Notes: generated from the letters alone by a model not told the origin. 64,000 nucleotides of DNA from Labilibaculum antarcticum (GCF_002356295.1 NZ_AP018042.1:1024361-1088360); one strand, 5' to 3'; numbered from the stretch's first letter, positions 35,533-45,438 are shown. A program made the numbers and translations.

Positions 35533-37008
35533 TTATTGATTTGCTTGCATTCCCGCATCGATTGCAAAAACTGGAATCTGGAAATCTTTATCGGGAGCCA
35601 CATCTGATAATTTCACTGTAGTTCCGTCTTCCAACAGGTGTTCCACATCCAATGCATATCGCTTGATGTCGAACCAACGGAATCCACGCAGTAAAAACAT
35701 ATTACGTCTTTCGAATAAAAGATATTCAGTCCAGGCCTGTTTGTCATTTTCAAGCCCATAAAAGCTTTTTAGCTTATCTGTAGTTAGTGCTGCCGGATCA
35801 TAGGGTCCTCTTGGATTTTCATCTAGATCTGCATCCATACTATATGTATGTAAACCAATGATCTCCAACATCTCCTTAGCCTTTACATAATCACCTAATC
35901 TGATTGATGCTTCAGCAACATTCAGTATCGCTTCAGCTATAGGGAAGATATCACTTGCTGTCTGTTCTGAATAACCCGGAACATAAACAAAAAAGCCTGT
36001 AGGGGTAAAGATATTACCCGATCTTTTGTAGCCACCACTCACCCGTTCGTCTTTTTTATTGAATGGGTTTTTCGATAATTCAGATGAGTTAATATCACTG
36101 GTCATCTGGTATGTCCAGTTAAATGATGTCCAGGTAGATGATGTTTGTACAAAACCAACTTCCTGTTGGTCAATATCAATTGGACCATTATTATCTGAGC
36201 CATATTCGCTCCAGGCTCTCATAACATCTGCACCACCAAAAGCTTCTATAGCCTTGTTTGCATAAGCCAGTGTTTGTGTTACATCCGCTTCATCGCGGTT
36301 ACGGTAATTATAGAAACGGGAGGCATAAAGGTAAACGGATGGGTATGTAAAGCGATATTTGTTTTTGTTTACTTCCCTACTATCCTTTTCCAGTAGTGCT
36401 ATTCCTTCCAATAAATCCTTTTCAGCCTTATTGTAAACGTCTTCTACGTTTCCTCTCTCATAATCAACAATCAACTCATCCTCAACTTCGGTAACATAGG
36501 GTACACCCAAATCGGAAGAAGCGCTTGTTTGGTCGTAATGCTTGGCAAAAAGGTTGACCAACATAAAATGACAATACGAACGCATGATAAGGGCTTCGCC
36601 TTTAATTGCATCGGCTTGCGCCTGCATTTCTGAGTTTATTGTCAATTTATCCAGCGATTCCAAGGCAAGATTAACATTGGCTATAGAACCGTAAGAGGCA
36701 ACCCAAAATGCACTGGGTGAATCCTGATGTGTTTGGTTGCGGAAGTTTCTGCTCCAGCTGTACAAATCCTCAATAATCGGATGATTGTCAAATACATTTT
36801 GTGTCAAGGTAACATTATCGGTACAAAAATGAGTAAACCTGTATCCTCTGTCGTTTTGATAGGCTCCTATTAAAGTAGCTGAGACTTTATCCAAAGAATT
36901 CACCTCCAAACGTTCATCAGGAGATTCATCCAATAGATCACTGCACCCTACATTAACTAAAAACAATGCTAATAATAGGATTGAATTATAAATTTTATAT
37001 TTTCTCAT
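35533..37008 (-). CDS. SusD/RagB-family outer-membrane lipoprotein
   Basis: Product of 491 residues with a lipoprotein signal (NSILLLALFLVNVGCSD, Cys near 22). The N-terminal TPR-like fold includes ALIMRSYCHFMLVNLFAKHY and LGVPYVTEVEDELIVDYERG, classic SusD segments. The C-terminal part (WTEYLLFERRNMFLLRGFRWFDIKRY) is the conserved SusD_RagB region. Surface lid and binding protein for the SusC transporter encoded 11 bases upstream. The substrate is more likely peptide than glycan, given the neighbouring peptidase and lack of carbohydrate-active enzymes. Confidence 0.93.
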   Translation of the reverse strand: MRKYKIYNSILLLALFLVNVGCSDLLDESPDERLEVNSLDKVSATLIGAYQNDRGYRFTHFCTDNVTLTQNVFDNHPIIEDLYSWSRNFRNQTHQDSPSAFWVASYGSIANVNLALESLDKLTINSEMQAQADAIKGEALIMRSYCHFMLVNLFAKHYDQTSASSDLGVPYVTEVEDELIVDYERGNVEDVYNKAEKDLLEGIALLEKDSREVNKNKYRFTYPSVYLYASRFYNYRNRDEADVTQTLAYANKAIEAFGGADVMRAWSEYGSDNNGPIDIDQQEVGFVQTSSTWTSFNWTYQMTSDINSSELSKNPFNKKDERVSGGYKRSGNIFTPTGFFVYVPGYSEQTASDIFPIAEAILNVAEASIRLGDYVKAKEMLEIIGLHTYSMDADLDENPRGPYDPAALTTDKLKSFYGLENDKQAWTEYLLFERRNMFLLRGFRWFDIKRYALDVEHLLEDGTTVKLSDVAPDKDFQIPVFAIDAGMQANQ

Positions 37009-37019
37009 GATTCAATTTT

Positions 37020-40000
37020 TTAAAAGCCAACATTAAGTGTGAAAGTAAATTGTTTTGAAATTGGCATGGTGGTACCTCCCGACCAAACAAACTCAGGATC
37101 TTCACCATTTAATTTCTCTTTATCGGCTAACCATAACAAACCAACATTTGTAGCCTGCGTACTAATGCGGGCACGTTTCAGTCCAAATTTAGTCACCCAC
37201 TTATTTGGTAATTGGTATGATAAAGAAATGTTCTTAAGTCTTAAGAACGAAGCATCAGCAATCCAATAGTCCGACATGCCAAACAATTTGTAAGCTGTTG
37301 CTATCTCGCTATTACCTGTCCTGTTCATCACATCAGCATCCAGAATAGCCGGGATATTGGTTTTATTTTCGTCACCGCTAACCCTCCATCTGTTTTTCAG
37401 GTGTGATGATAAAGCCTGCGCATCGGTGTATTTATAGCTAAAGTCCTGCATCACACGTTTTTTATGACCAAATTGTCCGCTAACCAATACCGACAGGCTG
37501 ATACCTTTGTATGAAAACCGATTTGAGATACCCACATTTGTAGTAGGCTCAATATTTCCTGAATAGGTAAAGTCGCTGTAGTCAGCTGTTTGAACATTTA
37601 AATAATGGACTTTCTCGTCATTTCTATCGTAAAAAGTAGGAATTCCTCTATTGTCAAGACCTGCAAATCGAGAAGAATAAATCCCTCTTACTGCATCGCC
37701 CATTACGGGTACGCCAAAGACACTGGTTGCTTCGGCAAACCATTGAGTCGATAATAACTTGGTAATTTCACTCTTGTTATAAGAGTAGTTAAAATTTAAA
37801 TTCCACTTGAAATCCTTTGATTTAATTGGAACTAAATTTAACGAAAGCTCATATCCATAGGCATCCTTTTCGGCTACATTTCCCCATTTGCTGCGTTCTC
37901 CACCAACTCCGTTACCAATATATTCTCCAATTAAGTCAAAACCTTTTCGATTATAATAATTGAATTCCCCGGCAATTCTATTGTTGAAAATTGCAAAATC
38001 GGCACCAATATTAAATTCGTATTGCTTCTCCCAGCTTAAGTCGTTGTTCCCAAGGGCGTTTATTCCGATTTGTAATTGAGAAGCGCTGGGCTGGAATGGT
38101 CGTTGTGTTGCAGAAGAATAGGCTAACAGTGTCGCATTCGAAGCACTTCCAAGTGAACCGTTCAAACCATATGATGATCTGATATCAAATTGATTTAACC
38201 AATCTGTTTCGCTTAAAAACCCTTCTTCTTTCATTCTCCACTTTCCACCAATATTCCAGGTTGGTGTCCATCGGGCAGTATTCGATTTTCCCAAACGATT
38301 CGATCCATCGTATCTTACAGTTCCGTTAATCGTATATTTTCCTTTATAAGAGTAGCCATAGTTTAAATAGTAGGCTACAAAACGATCATAAGTTTCTTCT
38401 TTACCAAAATAGGTATTGTCTTCCGGCTGAGCGCCGAGTCCCATCGACAGATATTCAATATAATTAGGAGATGGTTTTGAAATGTTCCCCATATCATAAA
38501 AGTGTCCATAACCCTTATTCCAATTAAAAGCCCTATCAATGTATCTAACTTCAGACCCGCCTAAGAATGTAAACATATGGTCTTCGCCAACTCTAGGGTT
38601 CCAATTGATAGAACCATTAAAGTAGTAGTTCTCCATATTGTTATTACGGACTTCATAAATACCCCCTTCAGGTAAGATACTATGCAGTATACCAGTAGTA
38701 CTTCCTGGTCTTTCGTAAAGTAAGGGGTTCGCATCTCTTAATACTTCAGAATCACCAGGACGTGTTCCAGCACGGTAAGCATTGGCTTCATTGGAGTTTT
38801 CATGTATCTTACGAACAGTTTCGGCATTATAATAACGTGCTGACACTCTCGATGACAAGATTAAATTCTTGCGTATTTCGTAATTAAAATCAGTTGAAAA
38901 GGACATGTCTTTGACCTTTACACCCGTTTTATTCTTACCTAATTCGTCAATCACGTTGTAATCGGCATAATTTCTTCTGAAATATTCCAAATCTCCATTT
39001 TCATCCCTGGCACGAATATTTCGACTGGTAGTCATGGCATACATGAATGGGTTGTTATCGAAATCTCTTTGAACTCTTCCCGTATATCGATTAACCTTCT
39101 GTCCTCCATCTTCCTTACTGTTGGTAACACCAGATAATTCCTGATCACGGAAAGACATATTGGAGGAAGCTGTAACTGTAAACTTATCAGTAATATGGTA
39201 AGTTCCTTTTAATAAAGTTGTGTATCTTTTTACATTATCAGCAATAGTCCAACCACTATCGTCTAAATACCCAACCGAAGTGTAAAATGTAGATTTTTTC
39301 CCACCACCGGAAATACTTAGAGTGTGCTGCTGTTGCACTCCTGTTTGAAATAACTCATCGAACCAATTTGTATTGGCTGTTTCGTATTTTCTTAAAAAAG
39401 AATTTATTCCGTCATTATTGCTTGCCCAGTCAATTTCATTACGGCTAATCTTATCAAACATTTTTCCATAAGCACCGTGTTTGGAAGCAAATTGGGTTTT
39501 GGCAATATTTGTCCAGCCTTTTTCATACAATTCACGATTAACAGACATCTGATCCTTAGAATTCATGATATTGTAATCGTCATAAGAAGGTCTTGGTTTT
39601 AAGGTAAGCCCCATTGAATAGTTAATGTTAATATCGCCTTTCTTACCCTCTTTTGTAGTAATTACAATAACACCATTCATTGCACGTGCTCCATAAAGTG
39701 CAGTCGCCGATACATCTTTCAATATTTGAAATGATTCTATATCATCCATATTTAATCCAGCCACACCCGAACTGATAATCGTAGATAGATCTCCGGAATT
39801 TAAATCATCCATTGAAACGTTAACAGCGTCTTCCAACACAATACCGTCAATTACCCAAAGTGGTTTCTGGTTCCCGTATAATGAAGAGGCTCCACGAACT
39901 CTAATTTTTGGCGCTGAACCAAAAGTACTGGATACATTTTGTACTGATACACCAGCAACCTGTCCTTCCAGAGATTTTGAAATATCAGATTCACTTGACA

Positions 40001-40727
40001 GTTTCACGTCCGCCATCTCTAGCTTTGTTGCTGCTCCAATAAATAGCTTTCTATCAATTTTCTGATATCCGGTCACAACCACCTCGTCAATTTGTTCAGA
40101 ACCGGCAGCAAGAACAACATCTATTACTTTCTGATTTATAACAGTGATTTCCTGGGTATCCATTCCAATAAAAGAGAAAACCAAAATATCCTTCGAACCA
40201 TCCGGCAATTGAATGTTGTATTTTCCGTCAATATTTGTAGTAGTTCCGATGCTGGTACCCTTAATAAAAACAGAAACACCTGGTAATCCAACTCCTGTAT
40301 TATCAGTTACAGCACCGCTCACTTTTTTTTCCTCTTGAACCGCTTTTGTTTCCTTCCTAGCAGGAGTTGGTTTAGCGACTGGCTTAATAATAATAACCTC
40401 GTCTCGAATTTCGTAGGTAAGTCCTGTATTTTTCAAGCAATCTGTTAAAATTGTTTTTACGCTTTTGGGTGAAGCACTTATAGTCACGTCATTCACATCT
40501 TTAATGTCATCAACATTATAAAGAAATGTGTAATTGGTTTTCGCCTTAACTTTTGCGAAAACCTCAACTAATGAACCTCCTGTCATTTCCAACTCCAGAA
40601 TTTCGCCCTGAAGATTTGCTAAGCCCTGAAAACTAAAGACATTAACAACAAGAAACAAAAGCAAGAGTCTTTTTGCAAGAAATGGTTTTCTTTTCTGCAG
40701 AAAAGACTTTTCCCGATTTTTTTTCAT
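37020..40727 (-). CDS. SusC/RagA-family TonB-dependent transporter with STN domain
   Basis: Product of 1235 residues. Signal peptide (LLLLFLVVNVFSFQGLA), STN domain (about 40-105, LVEVFAKVKAKTNYTFLYN), CarboxypepD_reg domain (about 130-215, GVGLPGVSVFIKGTSIGT), plug (about 220-350, with LKDVSATALYGARAMNGVIV) and beta-barrel ending in KQFTFTLNVGF with terminal Phe. The STN domain marks it as a transporter that signals through the FecR-like anti-sigma factor encoded just upstream, so substrate binding should induce the operon. A plus-strand terminator opposite its leader (40790-40825) suggests an antisense RNA. Confidence 0.94.
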   Translation of the reverse strand: MKKNREKSFLQKRKPFLAKRLLLLFLVVNVFSFQGLANLQGEILELEMTGGSLVEVFAKVKAKTNYTFLYNVDDIKDVNDVTISASPKSVKTILTDCLKNTGLTYEIRDEVIIIKPVAKPTPARKETKAVQEEKKVSGAVTDNTGVGLPGVSVFIKGTSIGTTTNIDGKYNIQLPDGSKDILVFSFIGMDTQEITVINQKVIDVVLAAGSEQIDEVVVTGYQKIDRKLFIGAATKLEMADVKLSSESDISKSLEGQVAGVSVQNVSSTFGSAPKIRVRGASSLYGNQKPLWVIDGIVLEDAVNVSMDDLNSGDLSTIISSGVAGLNMDDIESFQILKDVSATALYGARAMNGVIVITTKEGKKGDININYSMGLTLKPRPSYDDYNIMNSKDQMSVNRELYEKGWTNIAKTQFASKHGAYGKMFDKISRNEIDWASNNDGINSFLRKYETANTNWFDELFQTGVQQQHTLSISGGGKKSTFYTSVGYLDDSGWTIADNVKRYTTLLKGTYHITDKFTVTASSNMSFRDQELSGVTNSKEDGGQKVNRYTGRVQRDFDNNPFMYAMTTSRNIRARDENGDLEYFRRNYADYNVIDELGKNKTGVKVKDMSFSTDFNYEIRKNLILSSRVSARYYNAETVRKIHENSNEANAYRAGTRPGDSEVLRDANPLLYERPGSTTGILHSILPEGGIYEVRNNNMENYYFNGSINWNPRVGEDHMFTFLGGSEVRYIDRAFNWNKGYGHFYDMGNISKPSPNYIEYLSMGLGAQPEDNTYFGKEETYDRFVAYYLNYGYSYKGKYTINGTVRYDGSNRLGKSNTARWTPTWNIGGKWRMKEEGFLSETDWLNQFDIRSSYGLNGSLGSASNATLLAYSSATQRPFQPSASQLQIGINALGNNDLSWEKQYEFNIGADFAIFNNRIAGEFNYYNRKGFDLIGEYIGNGVGGERSKWGNVAEKDAYGYELSLNLVPIKSKDFKWNLNFNYSYNKSEITKLLSTQWFAEATSVFGVPVMGDAVRGIYSSRFAGLDNRGIPTFYDRNDEKVHYLNVQTADYSDFTYSGNIEPTTNVGISNRFSYKGISLSVLVSGQFGHKKRVMQDFSYKYTDAQALSSHLKNRWRVSGDENKTNIPAILDADVMNRTGNSEIATAYKLFGMSDYWIADASFLRLKNISLSYQLPNKWVTKFGLKRARISTQATNVGLLWLADKEKLNGEDPEFVWSGGTTMPISKQFTFTLNVGF

Positions 40728-40734
40728 AATTTTG
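40727..40734 (+). promoter_or_regulatory. possible promoter of an antisense RNA at the susC start
   Basis: TAATTTTG matches the -7 consensus TAnnTTTG on the plus strand and overlaps the susC start codon. It lies about 55 bases before the plus-strand terminator at 40790. No clear -33 box. Confidence 0.35.
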
Positions 40735-40740
40735 AATGTG

Positions 40741-40825
40741 ATTTGGTTAGTACTACATTTCTCCTCAAAAAGAAATGTTTATTGACTTTGCCGGGGTTTG
40801 TGGCTGCAAACTCCGGCTTTTTTTT
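40741..40825 (+). ncRNA. candidate antisense RNA to the susC leader
   Basis: The FecR-SusC gap ends on the plus strand with a strong intrinsic terminator (11-bp stem 40790-40817, then eight T), yet no plus-strand gene exists here. A -7 box at 40727 would give a transcript of about 85 bases wholly complementary to the susC 5' leader. Antisense RNAs at susC starts have been described for Bacteroides glycan loci; this is a similar arrangement. Start site inferred. Confidence 0.4.
40790..40825 (+). terminator. plus-strand intrinsic terminator opposite the susC leader
   Basis: GCCGGGGTTTG pairs with CAAACTCCGGC (11 bp, one G-T) across a 6-base loop and is followed by eight T. On the minus strand the same hairpin is followed by AAAG, so it should not stop the fecR-susC transcript. 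Confidence 0.75.
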
Positions 40826-42002
40826 ATTTACTATTTTCTTCGATCATAACACTGCGATCTTTTATTGTGAATTTTACTTTTTCAGTTACTTCTATCATAT
40901 CAAGAATGTTGTTTATGTCATCATAGCGGGCAACATCACCAGTGTATTTTAATTGTTTGATTGAATTCGTTAAGAAAAACACATCAACATCATACCATCG
41001 CGACAGCCTAATCATTATATCCTCCAAACTCCTATTTTCGAAAACAAAGCGTCCATCTTTCCATGCTGTATACAATCGCGTATCAACAACCTTTTTCGAA
41101 GTTTTACCATTCAATTTATTAAAACACAATTGATCATTCGGTAACAACTCCTGACTGGTTCCCCGGAAGTCATCATTTACCTCCACTTTTCCTTCCACCA
41201 AAGTGGTGAAAATCTCATCCTGATCGTTATATGCATTTACATTAAAGGATGTTCCCAAAACTTTAACTTCTGCCGTTGTAACATCAACAATAAAAGGATG
41301 CTCCACATCTCTGGCTACCTGAAAAAAGGCTTCTCCCTCCAATTGTACTTTTCGAACACCTGTTCCAAACTGAGAAGGATACCTTAATTTTGAATTTGAA
41401 TTCAACCAGATCTTTGTACCATCTGAAAGTGTTAGTTTATATTCACCGCCCTTTGGTATAATTAGAGTATTGTATGTTATCTGATCGGCTTTTGCATTTT
41501 CAGATCCTTTACTATAAACCAGCTCATTTGAATGATTAGATATCTGCATACCCTTTTCTTCCAACTCCACTCTTTCACTCAACTGATATTTCTCACCACC
41601 TCCTAAAACCAGCAAGGCTTGATTCTTACCAGGCAAGATAGTCGCTGGAGCATCAGGTACAGCATTCTCGCTAATAGTATACAAAAAACCACCAACACTA
41701 ATGGCAAAAACCAACACGGCAACAAGCTTCATTATCTGTTGCTTGATTTGAAATCGTCGGTCTCTTTTTACTCTAGTTTGGATTTGATCCCAAACATCTT
41801 TTTTATTTGCACCTTCAAGTTTTGATTCTCTCTTGAAGTACTGTTTCTCCGGATTTTGAGAAAGTTTATGAAAAAGAACAAGATTTTTCTCCTCCGCGTA
41901 TTTCCATTCTTCCAAAAATTGCTCTTCCTCTGCGTTAAGTTTCCCCTCAAGCCTCTTCACAATTAAATCTGCAATTTTAAACCCAGATGGTAAATTATTC
42001 AT
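40824..42002 (-). CDS. FecR-family anti-sigma factor
   Basis: From MNNLPSGFKIADLIVKRLEG (ATG at 42002; a longer frame to 42047 adds 15 unlikely residues) the product is 392 residues. The cytoplasmic N-terminal part (about 1-85) binds sigma. One membrane helix follows (about 88-108, MKLVAVLVFAISVGGFLYTI). The periplasmic FecR domain (PKGGEYKLTLSDGTKIWLNS, GEAFFQVARDVEHPFIVDV) and a C-terminal DUF4974-like domain (FVFENRSLEDIMIRLSRWYD) complete it. It receives the signal from the STN domain of SusC and releases the sigma factor encoded 112 bases upstream. SusC follows after 96 bases. Confidence 0.92.
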   Translation of the reverse strand: MNNLPSGFKIADLIVKRLEGKLNAEEEQFLEEWKYAEEKNLVLFHKLSQNPEKQYFKRESKLEGANKKDVWDQIQTRVKRDRRFQIKQQIMKLVAVLVFAISVGGFLYTISENAVPDAPATILPGKNQALLVLGGGEKYQLSERVELEEKGMQISNHSNELVYSKGSENAKADQITYNTLIIPKGGEYKLTLSDGTKIWLNSNSKLRYPSQFGTGVRKVQLEGEAFFQVARDVEHPFIVDVTTAEVKVLGTSFNVNAYNDQDEIFTTLVEGKVEVNDDFRGTSQELLPNDQLCFNKLNGKTSKKVVDTRLYTAWKDGRFVFENRSLEDIMIRLSRWYDVDVFFLTNSIKQLKYTGDVARYDDINNILDMIEVTEKVKFTIKDRSVMIEENSK

Positions 42003-42114
42003 ATCAATATTCTGTGTGTGATTAACAAGTACTATAACAGGTAACATGAAAAAAAGGGTGACAAAAGTTTTAACTTTTATTACCCTTTTTTCATTCTTTA
42101 CTTATTTTCATATT

Positions 42115-42669
42115 CTAGATGAAATATAGTATCGTAAACAAATCCTTTAAACTCTCCTTTAAAAACTTGCTTGCTCGTTGCTTTTGCGTTTTAACTGTGT
42201 TAATGGAAATATCTAAATCTTCAGCTATTTCAGCATTCTTCAATCCCTTTAAGCTTAATAAATAAATTAATCTGGCTGATTCAGGTAATTTCTGAACAGT
42301 TTCCGCAACAACTCTGTTTACCTCTTCTTCAATCACATTATGAAGAAAATAATTATCATCGCATATATTTTTATCTACCTGCCCCTCGTAAGATTTGCGA
42401 ACTTTTTGATGTTCAATTTGATTTAAGCAGGAATTACGGACTGTTTTGTACAAGAATGCTCGTAACGCGGCTTCGTGATAAAAAGAGGTTCGTTTTTCCC
42501 AAACCTTAATAAAACTTTCCTGAATTATATCTTCAACAATATCTTGTGCCAAAATATACTTATGACCAAAAAGGTAAAGGACATCAAAATACTTATTGTA
42601 CAAGTCTTTAAATGAGTTCTGATTACCATTCCTAAATAACTTCAGGAAAGTTTGGTCGAAGGTTTTCAT
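42115..42669 (-). CDS. ECF sigma factor (FecI/RpoE-like)
   Basis: Product of 184 residues. Region 2 (about 25-90: FDVLYLFGHKYILAQDIVED, IIQESFIKVWEKRTSFYHE) and region 4 (about 120-178: LPESARLIYLLSLKGLKNAE, ISINTVKTQKQRASKFLKE) are complete. Both fit sigma factors paired with FecR proteins at SusCD loci. First gene of the operon and presumably autoregulated. The 217-base spacer upstream to the peptidase gene contains its promoter, not clearly identified. Confidence 0.94.
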   Translation of the reverse strand: MKTFDQTFLKLFRNGNQNSFKDLYNKYFDVLYLFGHKYILAQDIVEDIIQESFIKVWEKRTSFYHEAALRAFLYKTVRNSCLNQIEHQKVRKSYEGQVDKNICDDNYFLHNVIEEEVNRVVAETVQKLPESARLIYLLSLKGLKNAEIAEDLDISINTVKTQKQRASKFLKESLKDLFTILYFI

Positions 42670-42843
42670 GGGTCGTAGTGGTTAATAATATTAAAATAGG
42701 GCTAACAATAGTATAAATTATTTTTTAGAATAATGCATATTATGAAATAACTTCTTAGATCTATTATTTAAACAACTCCTTAAATATTAATAATTCAGTA
42801 TAACTAACGGAGACTTAACTTTCAGTATTTCCGGATAATAAAA

Positions 42844-42870
42844 AAGGGTGCCCATTGGACACCCTAAGTA
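42844..42870 (-). terminator. terminator of the bleomycin-hydrolase-like gene
   Basis: On the minus strand AGGGTGTCC / GGGCACCCT with short loop AAT is followed by TTTTTTATT, about 20 bases after the stop at 42887. Confidence 0.75.
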
Positions 42871-42886
42871 TATAATTCATATTATA

Positions 42887-44068
42887 TTATATTCCTAATT
42901 TCTTTTTTAGCTCCTTAGGTACAGCATCTTTGTGAATCATTATTGCTACTGTTTTTAGCTTCACGTAGGCTTCGCTCATGTTTAAAAATCCGTCAAACTC
43001 ATTGCTGTTAGCAGCCCATGAATTTTTTGTCTTGTAATAAATCGTTCCATCCTGATCTTTAACAATTCCAGTTAAGTGCATCAAATGATCATCTGTTGTT
43101 TCATAATTATCAAAAGTAATCTGGCGAAGCTTTTGATCTACCTCAGGCTCAACACCTTTTTTAGTAGTTTCCTTTTCATTTTTCGCAAGATCTTTCTCCC
43201 ACTTCGCAATTTCCGAATCAGTCATATCTGTTGTTTTGCTTGCTGGCAATACAGCATAACCATTTCGGTGAGAAAAGCCTTTTTCGCTCACATCTCCGTC
43301 CCAGCAAACTGAAAACCCTTTATTTAGAGCATAATTAATAACATCTATCATCTCATCCATTGGTACATTGTAATACAAATCATCCGACCAGTTATCAGGA
43401 ATTTCTAAATTCATCATCTCATAGAAAGGATGATGATTGTATGAAGTCAATTCAATGTAATCATCCGCATCAAAACCTAGTTTTTCAGCATAAGAAACTG
43501 GTGTATATTTAACTCCTTCCAATTCGAAACTGCTTGGAGTCTTTCCCATGTAAGTATCCAACACCGCATTTACAGATTCTTCCCAAACCGGTGTAATTTT
43601 TCTATTTGGATTTTTAACAATTTCATCCATCATAGCCTTCGTCGATTGCACCATCTCTTTATGGATATGAAAATCGCTGCCATACTTATTCCCGGAATAA
43701 ATACTTTCAGGAACAAAGCCATTTTCTTTTACGACATTTAGAACGTCATGAGCTTGCCCTCCTTCACTGTAATTTCCTTTGCCATGATAACGAAAATACC
43801 TTTTGGCTTTTTCGGTATAAGCCAATCGAACAATATACATTTCCGACAAATCAATTTCGGGCGCTCCCAAGCGAAGCAATTCTGTTTCGATATATGAAAT
43901 TCCGGCAAAACACCAGCAAGTACCAGTACTTTGCTGATTTTTAACCGATGTAGTTGGAATATCTACCACAGTAGTAAAAACCTTTTCCTCTTTTGTTGTT
44001 TCTTGTGCCATGGTCAGGTTTATACTGAAAAAGGCCACAATAATGATTGTAAAAAATATTTTTCTCAT
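42887..44068 (-). CDS. C1-family (bleomycin hydrolase-like) aminopeptidase
   Basis: Cysteine peptidase of 393 residues with a signal peptide (FTIIIVAFFSINLTMAQ), so exported, unlike the cytosolic bacterial PepC. The oxyanion Gln45 and catalytic Cys51 lie in VKNQQSTGTCWCFAG; the His is in DDHLMHLTGIV (near 345) and the Asn in YKTKNSWAAN (near 362). The usual NSWG triplet is NSWA here. It probably trims peptides in the periplasm or at the surface. It is monocistronic but sits next to the peptidase-type Sus operon, so a shared role in peptide use is possible. Confidence 0.88.
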   Translation of the reverse strand: MRKIFFTIIIVAFFSINLTMAQETTKEEKVFTTVVDIPTTSVKNQQSTGTCWCFAGISYIETELLRLGAPEIDLSEMYIVRLAYTEKAKRYFRYHGKGNYSEGGQAHDVLNVVKENGFVPESIYSGNKYGSDFHIHKEMVQSTKAMMDEIVKNPNRKITPVWEESVNAVLDTYMGKTPSSFELEGVKYTPVSYAEKLGFDADDYIELTSYNHHPFYEMMNLEIPDNWSDDLYYNVPMDEMIDVINYALNKGFSVCWDGDVSEKGFSHRNGYAVLPASKTTDMTDSEIAKWEKDLAKNEKETTKKGVEPEVDQKLRQITFDNYETTDDHLMHLTGIVKDQDGTIYYKTKNSWAANSNEFDGFLNMSEAYVKLKTVAIMIHKDAVPKELKKKLGI

Positions 44069-44120
44069 CGTATTCGTTAGTATGTGTTGTTAGTAATTAA
44101 TATCTAAAGGAACTCATTTA

Positions 44121-44483
44121 TTAAGTTGATTTCAAATTTTCTAATTCCATTTGCTTCTTTTTAGTCATCTTTCCAACAACCTGATCATATGAATCATCTA
44201 TCCACGTCTTCAACTGTTTATCAGATTCTCTTCCATCAATTACAACCGTATTCCAATGATTTTTATTCATATGATATCCAGGGAGTACTGATGAATGCCT
44301 TTCTCGTAACTCAATGGCTTTTTCCGGATCACACTTCACGTTAATTCTTAGCTCACTATTGATATTTGTGAGTAAAAATATTTTATCAAGCACCTTAAAA
44401 ACCAAGATCTCCTCATCGAAAGGAAATCCTTCGCTTACGGCATTTTTTGAAAGACAATACTCTCTTAACTCTTCAATATTCAT
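44121..44483 (-). CDS. MmcQ/YjbR family DNA-binding-like protein
   Basis: Product of 120 residues of one YjbR (CyaY-like) fold: NIEELREYCLSKNAVSEGFPF, VFKVLDKIFLLTNI, NVKCDPEKAIELRER and PGYHMNKNHWNTVVID are all family motifs. These proteins bind DNA weakly or are of unknown function; no direct role can be inferred. It lies 52 bases upstream of the peptidase gene on the same strand and may share its transcript. Confidence 0.9.
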   Translation of the reverse strand: MNIEELREYCLSKNAVSEGFPFDEEILVFKVLDKIFLLTNINSELRINVKCDPEKAIELRERHSSVLPGYHMNKNHWNTVVIDGRESDKQLKTWIDDSYDQVVGKMTKKKQMELENLKST

Positions 44484-44721
44484 TATTTAATACTTTGTTA
44501 AGTTTTACCCAAACCTGAGGCAAACAAATATAAATACTTTTGAACACAAGTTAAATTCCTGTTTTCATAAGTATTAAAAGTATTTGCTTTGAGAAGCCTA
44601 AACTAATGATAATTTTCATTTCCTCTTGGGCTGTTGATTGGATCTCTTCTTATTTTAAAGAATTTGTCCTCCCCCTTTATAATCAATCCAAAATTTCCGA
44701 GATAAAAGATCATACAACTGT

Positions 44722-45438
44722 GTAACTGCATACTCAGAGGAATTATCAAAATACATCTTTAATTATGAGGTAAATAACAACAAATTCCTTGACGCTATGA
44801 GAAGAGTCTATTCAAGCAAGCCTGAGAATATTAGTCTAATTAGAGACAGTATCATAAACATGTACGGCAATATTTATGAGAAGCTTAACAAGCTCGGAAT
44901 CCGAAAATTTTAAATACATTTACAAGATGGAGAACAATTCATTTGCTTTATATCAAATCAATCAATTTGGAACTAATTTATTCGATAATCAAATTTCGGT
45001 AGAGCTTGCAAACATCCAACAAACAAATATCAAAGGATTTTAAAATGGAAAACTATTTACAGACTATCGAATTATATACCCATTCAGATATAAAAATAAA
45101 CATTTGGGTACTGTTGAATTTTCTCATCCGTTAAAGTATACTTGAAAATTTAAACCAACTATGTACTGAACAATACTTCACCATCTTGGTTGAAGAATTT
45201 CAAAAAGAGCATAAAATTACCATACCAACCTTCGGAAAACTAAAAATCTCACAAAATATTTTGCGATATTTTTAAAGTTAAGGATACTGGAATAGGACTT
45301 GGCCTGGCAATTTGCAAACAATTGGTATTGCTGATGAAAAGGGAAATTAATGCAATAAGTTATCCTCATACAGGTTCCATTTTTCAATTCTCAGTCACTT
45401 ACAATTTAATCAATCATCTTGCTCAAAAAAAAAAATAA
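44722..45438 (+). pseudogene. decayed sensor histidine kinase (dCache_3 type sensor plus HATPase relic)
   Basis: The plus strand keeps recognisable pieces in order. Sensor: ENISLIRDSIINMYGNIYEK then LNKLGIRKF-stop-IHLQDGEQF, then in a shifted frame QFGTNLFDN and GKLFTDYRIIYPFRYKNKHL then GTVEFS, the pattern of a dCache_3 double sensory domain (LGVRQFHFHLP ... FGDNL ... GFE.G ... HLGSVE). Kinase: LNQLCTEQYFTILVEEFQKE, then KVKDTGIGLGLAICKQLV with the loop between the G1 and G2 boxes deleted, and TGSIFQFSVTYNL. Several stops and frameshifts show it is dead. The receiver gene at 45639 was probably its C-terminal domain. Confidence 0.7.
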
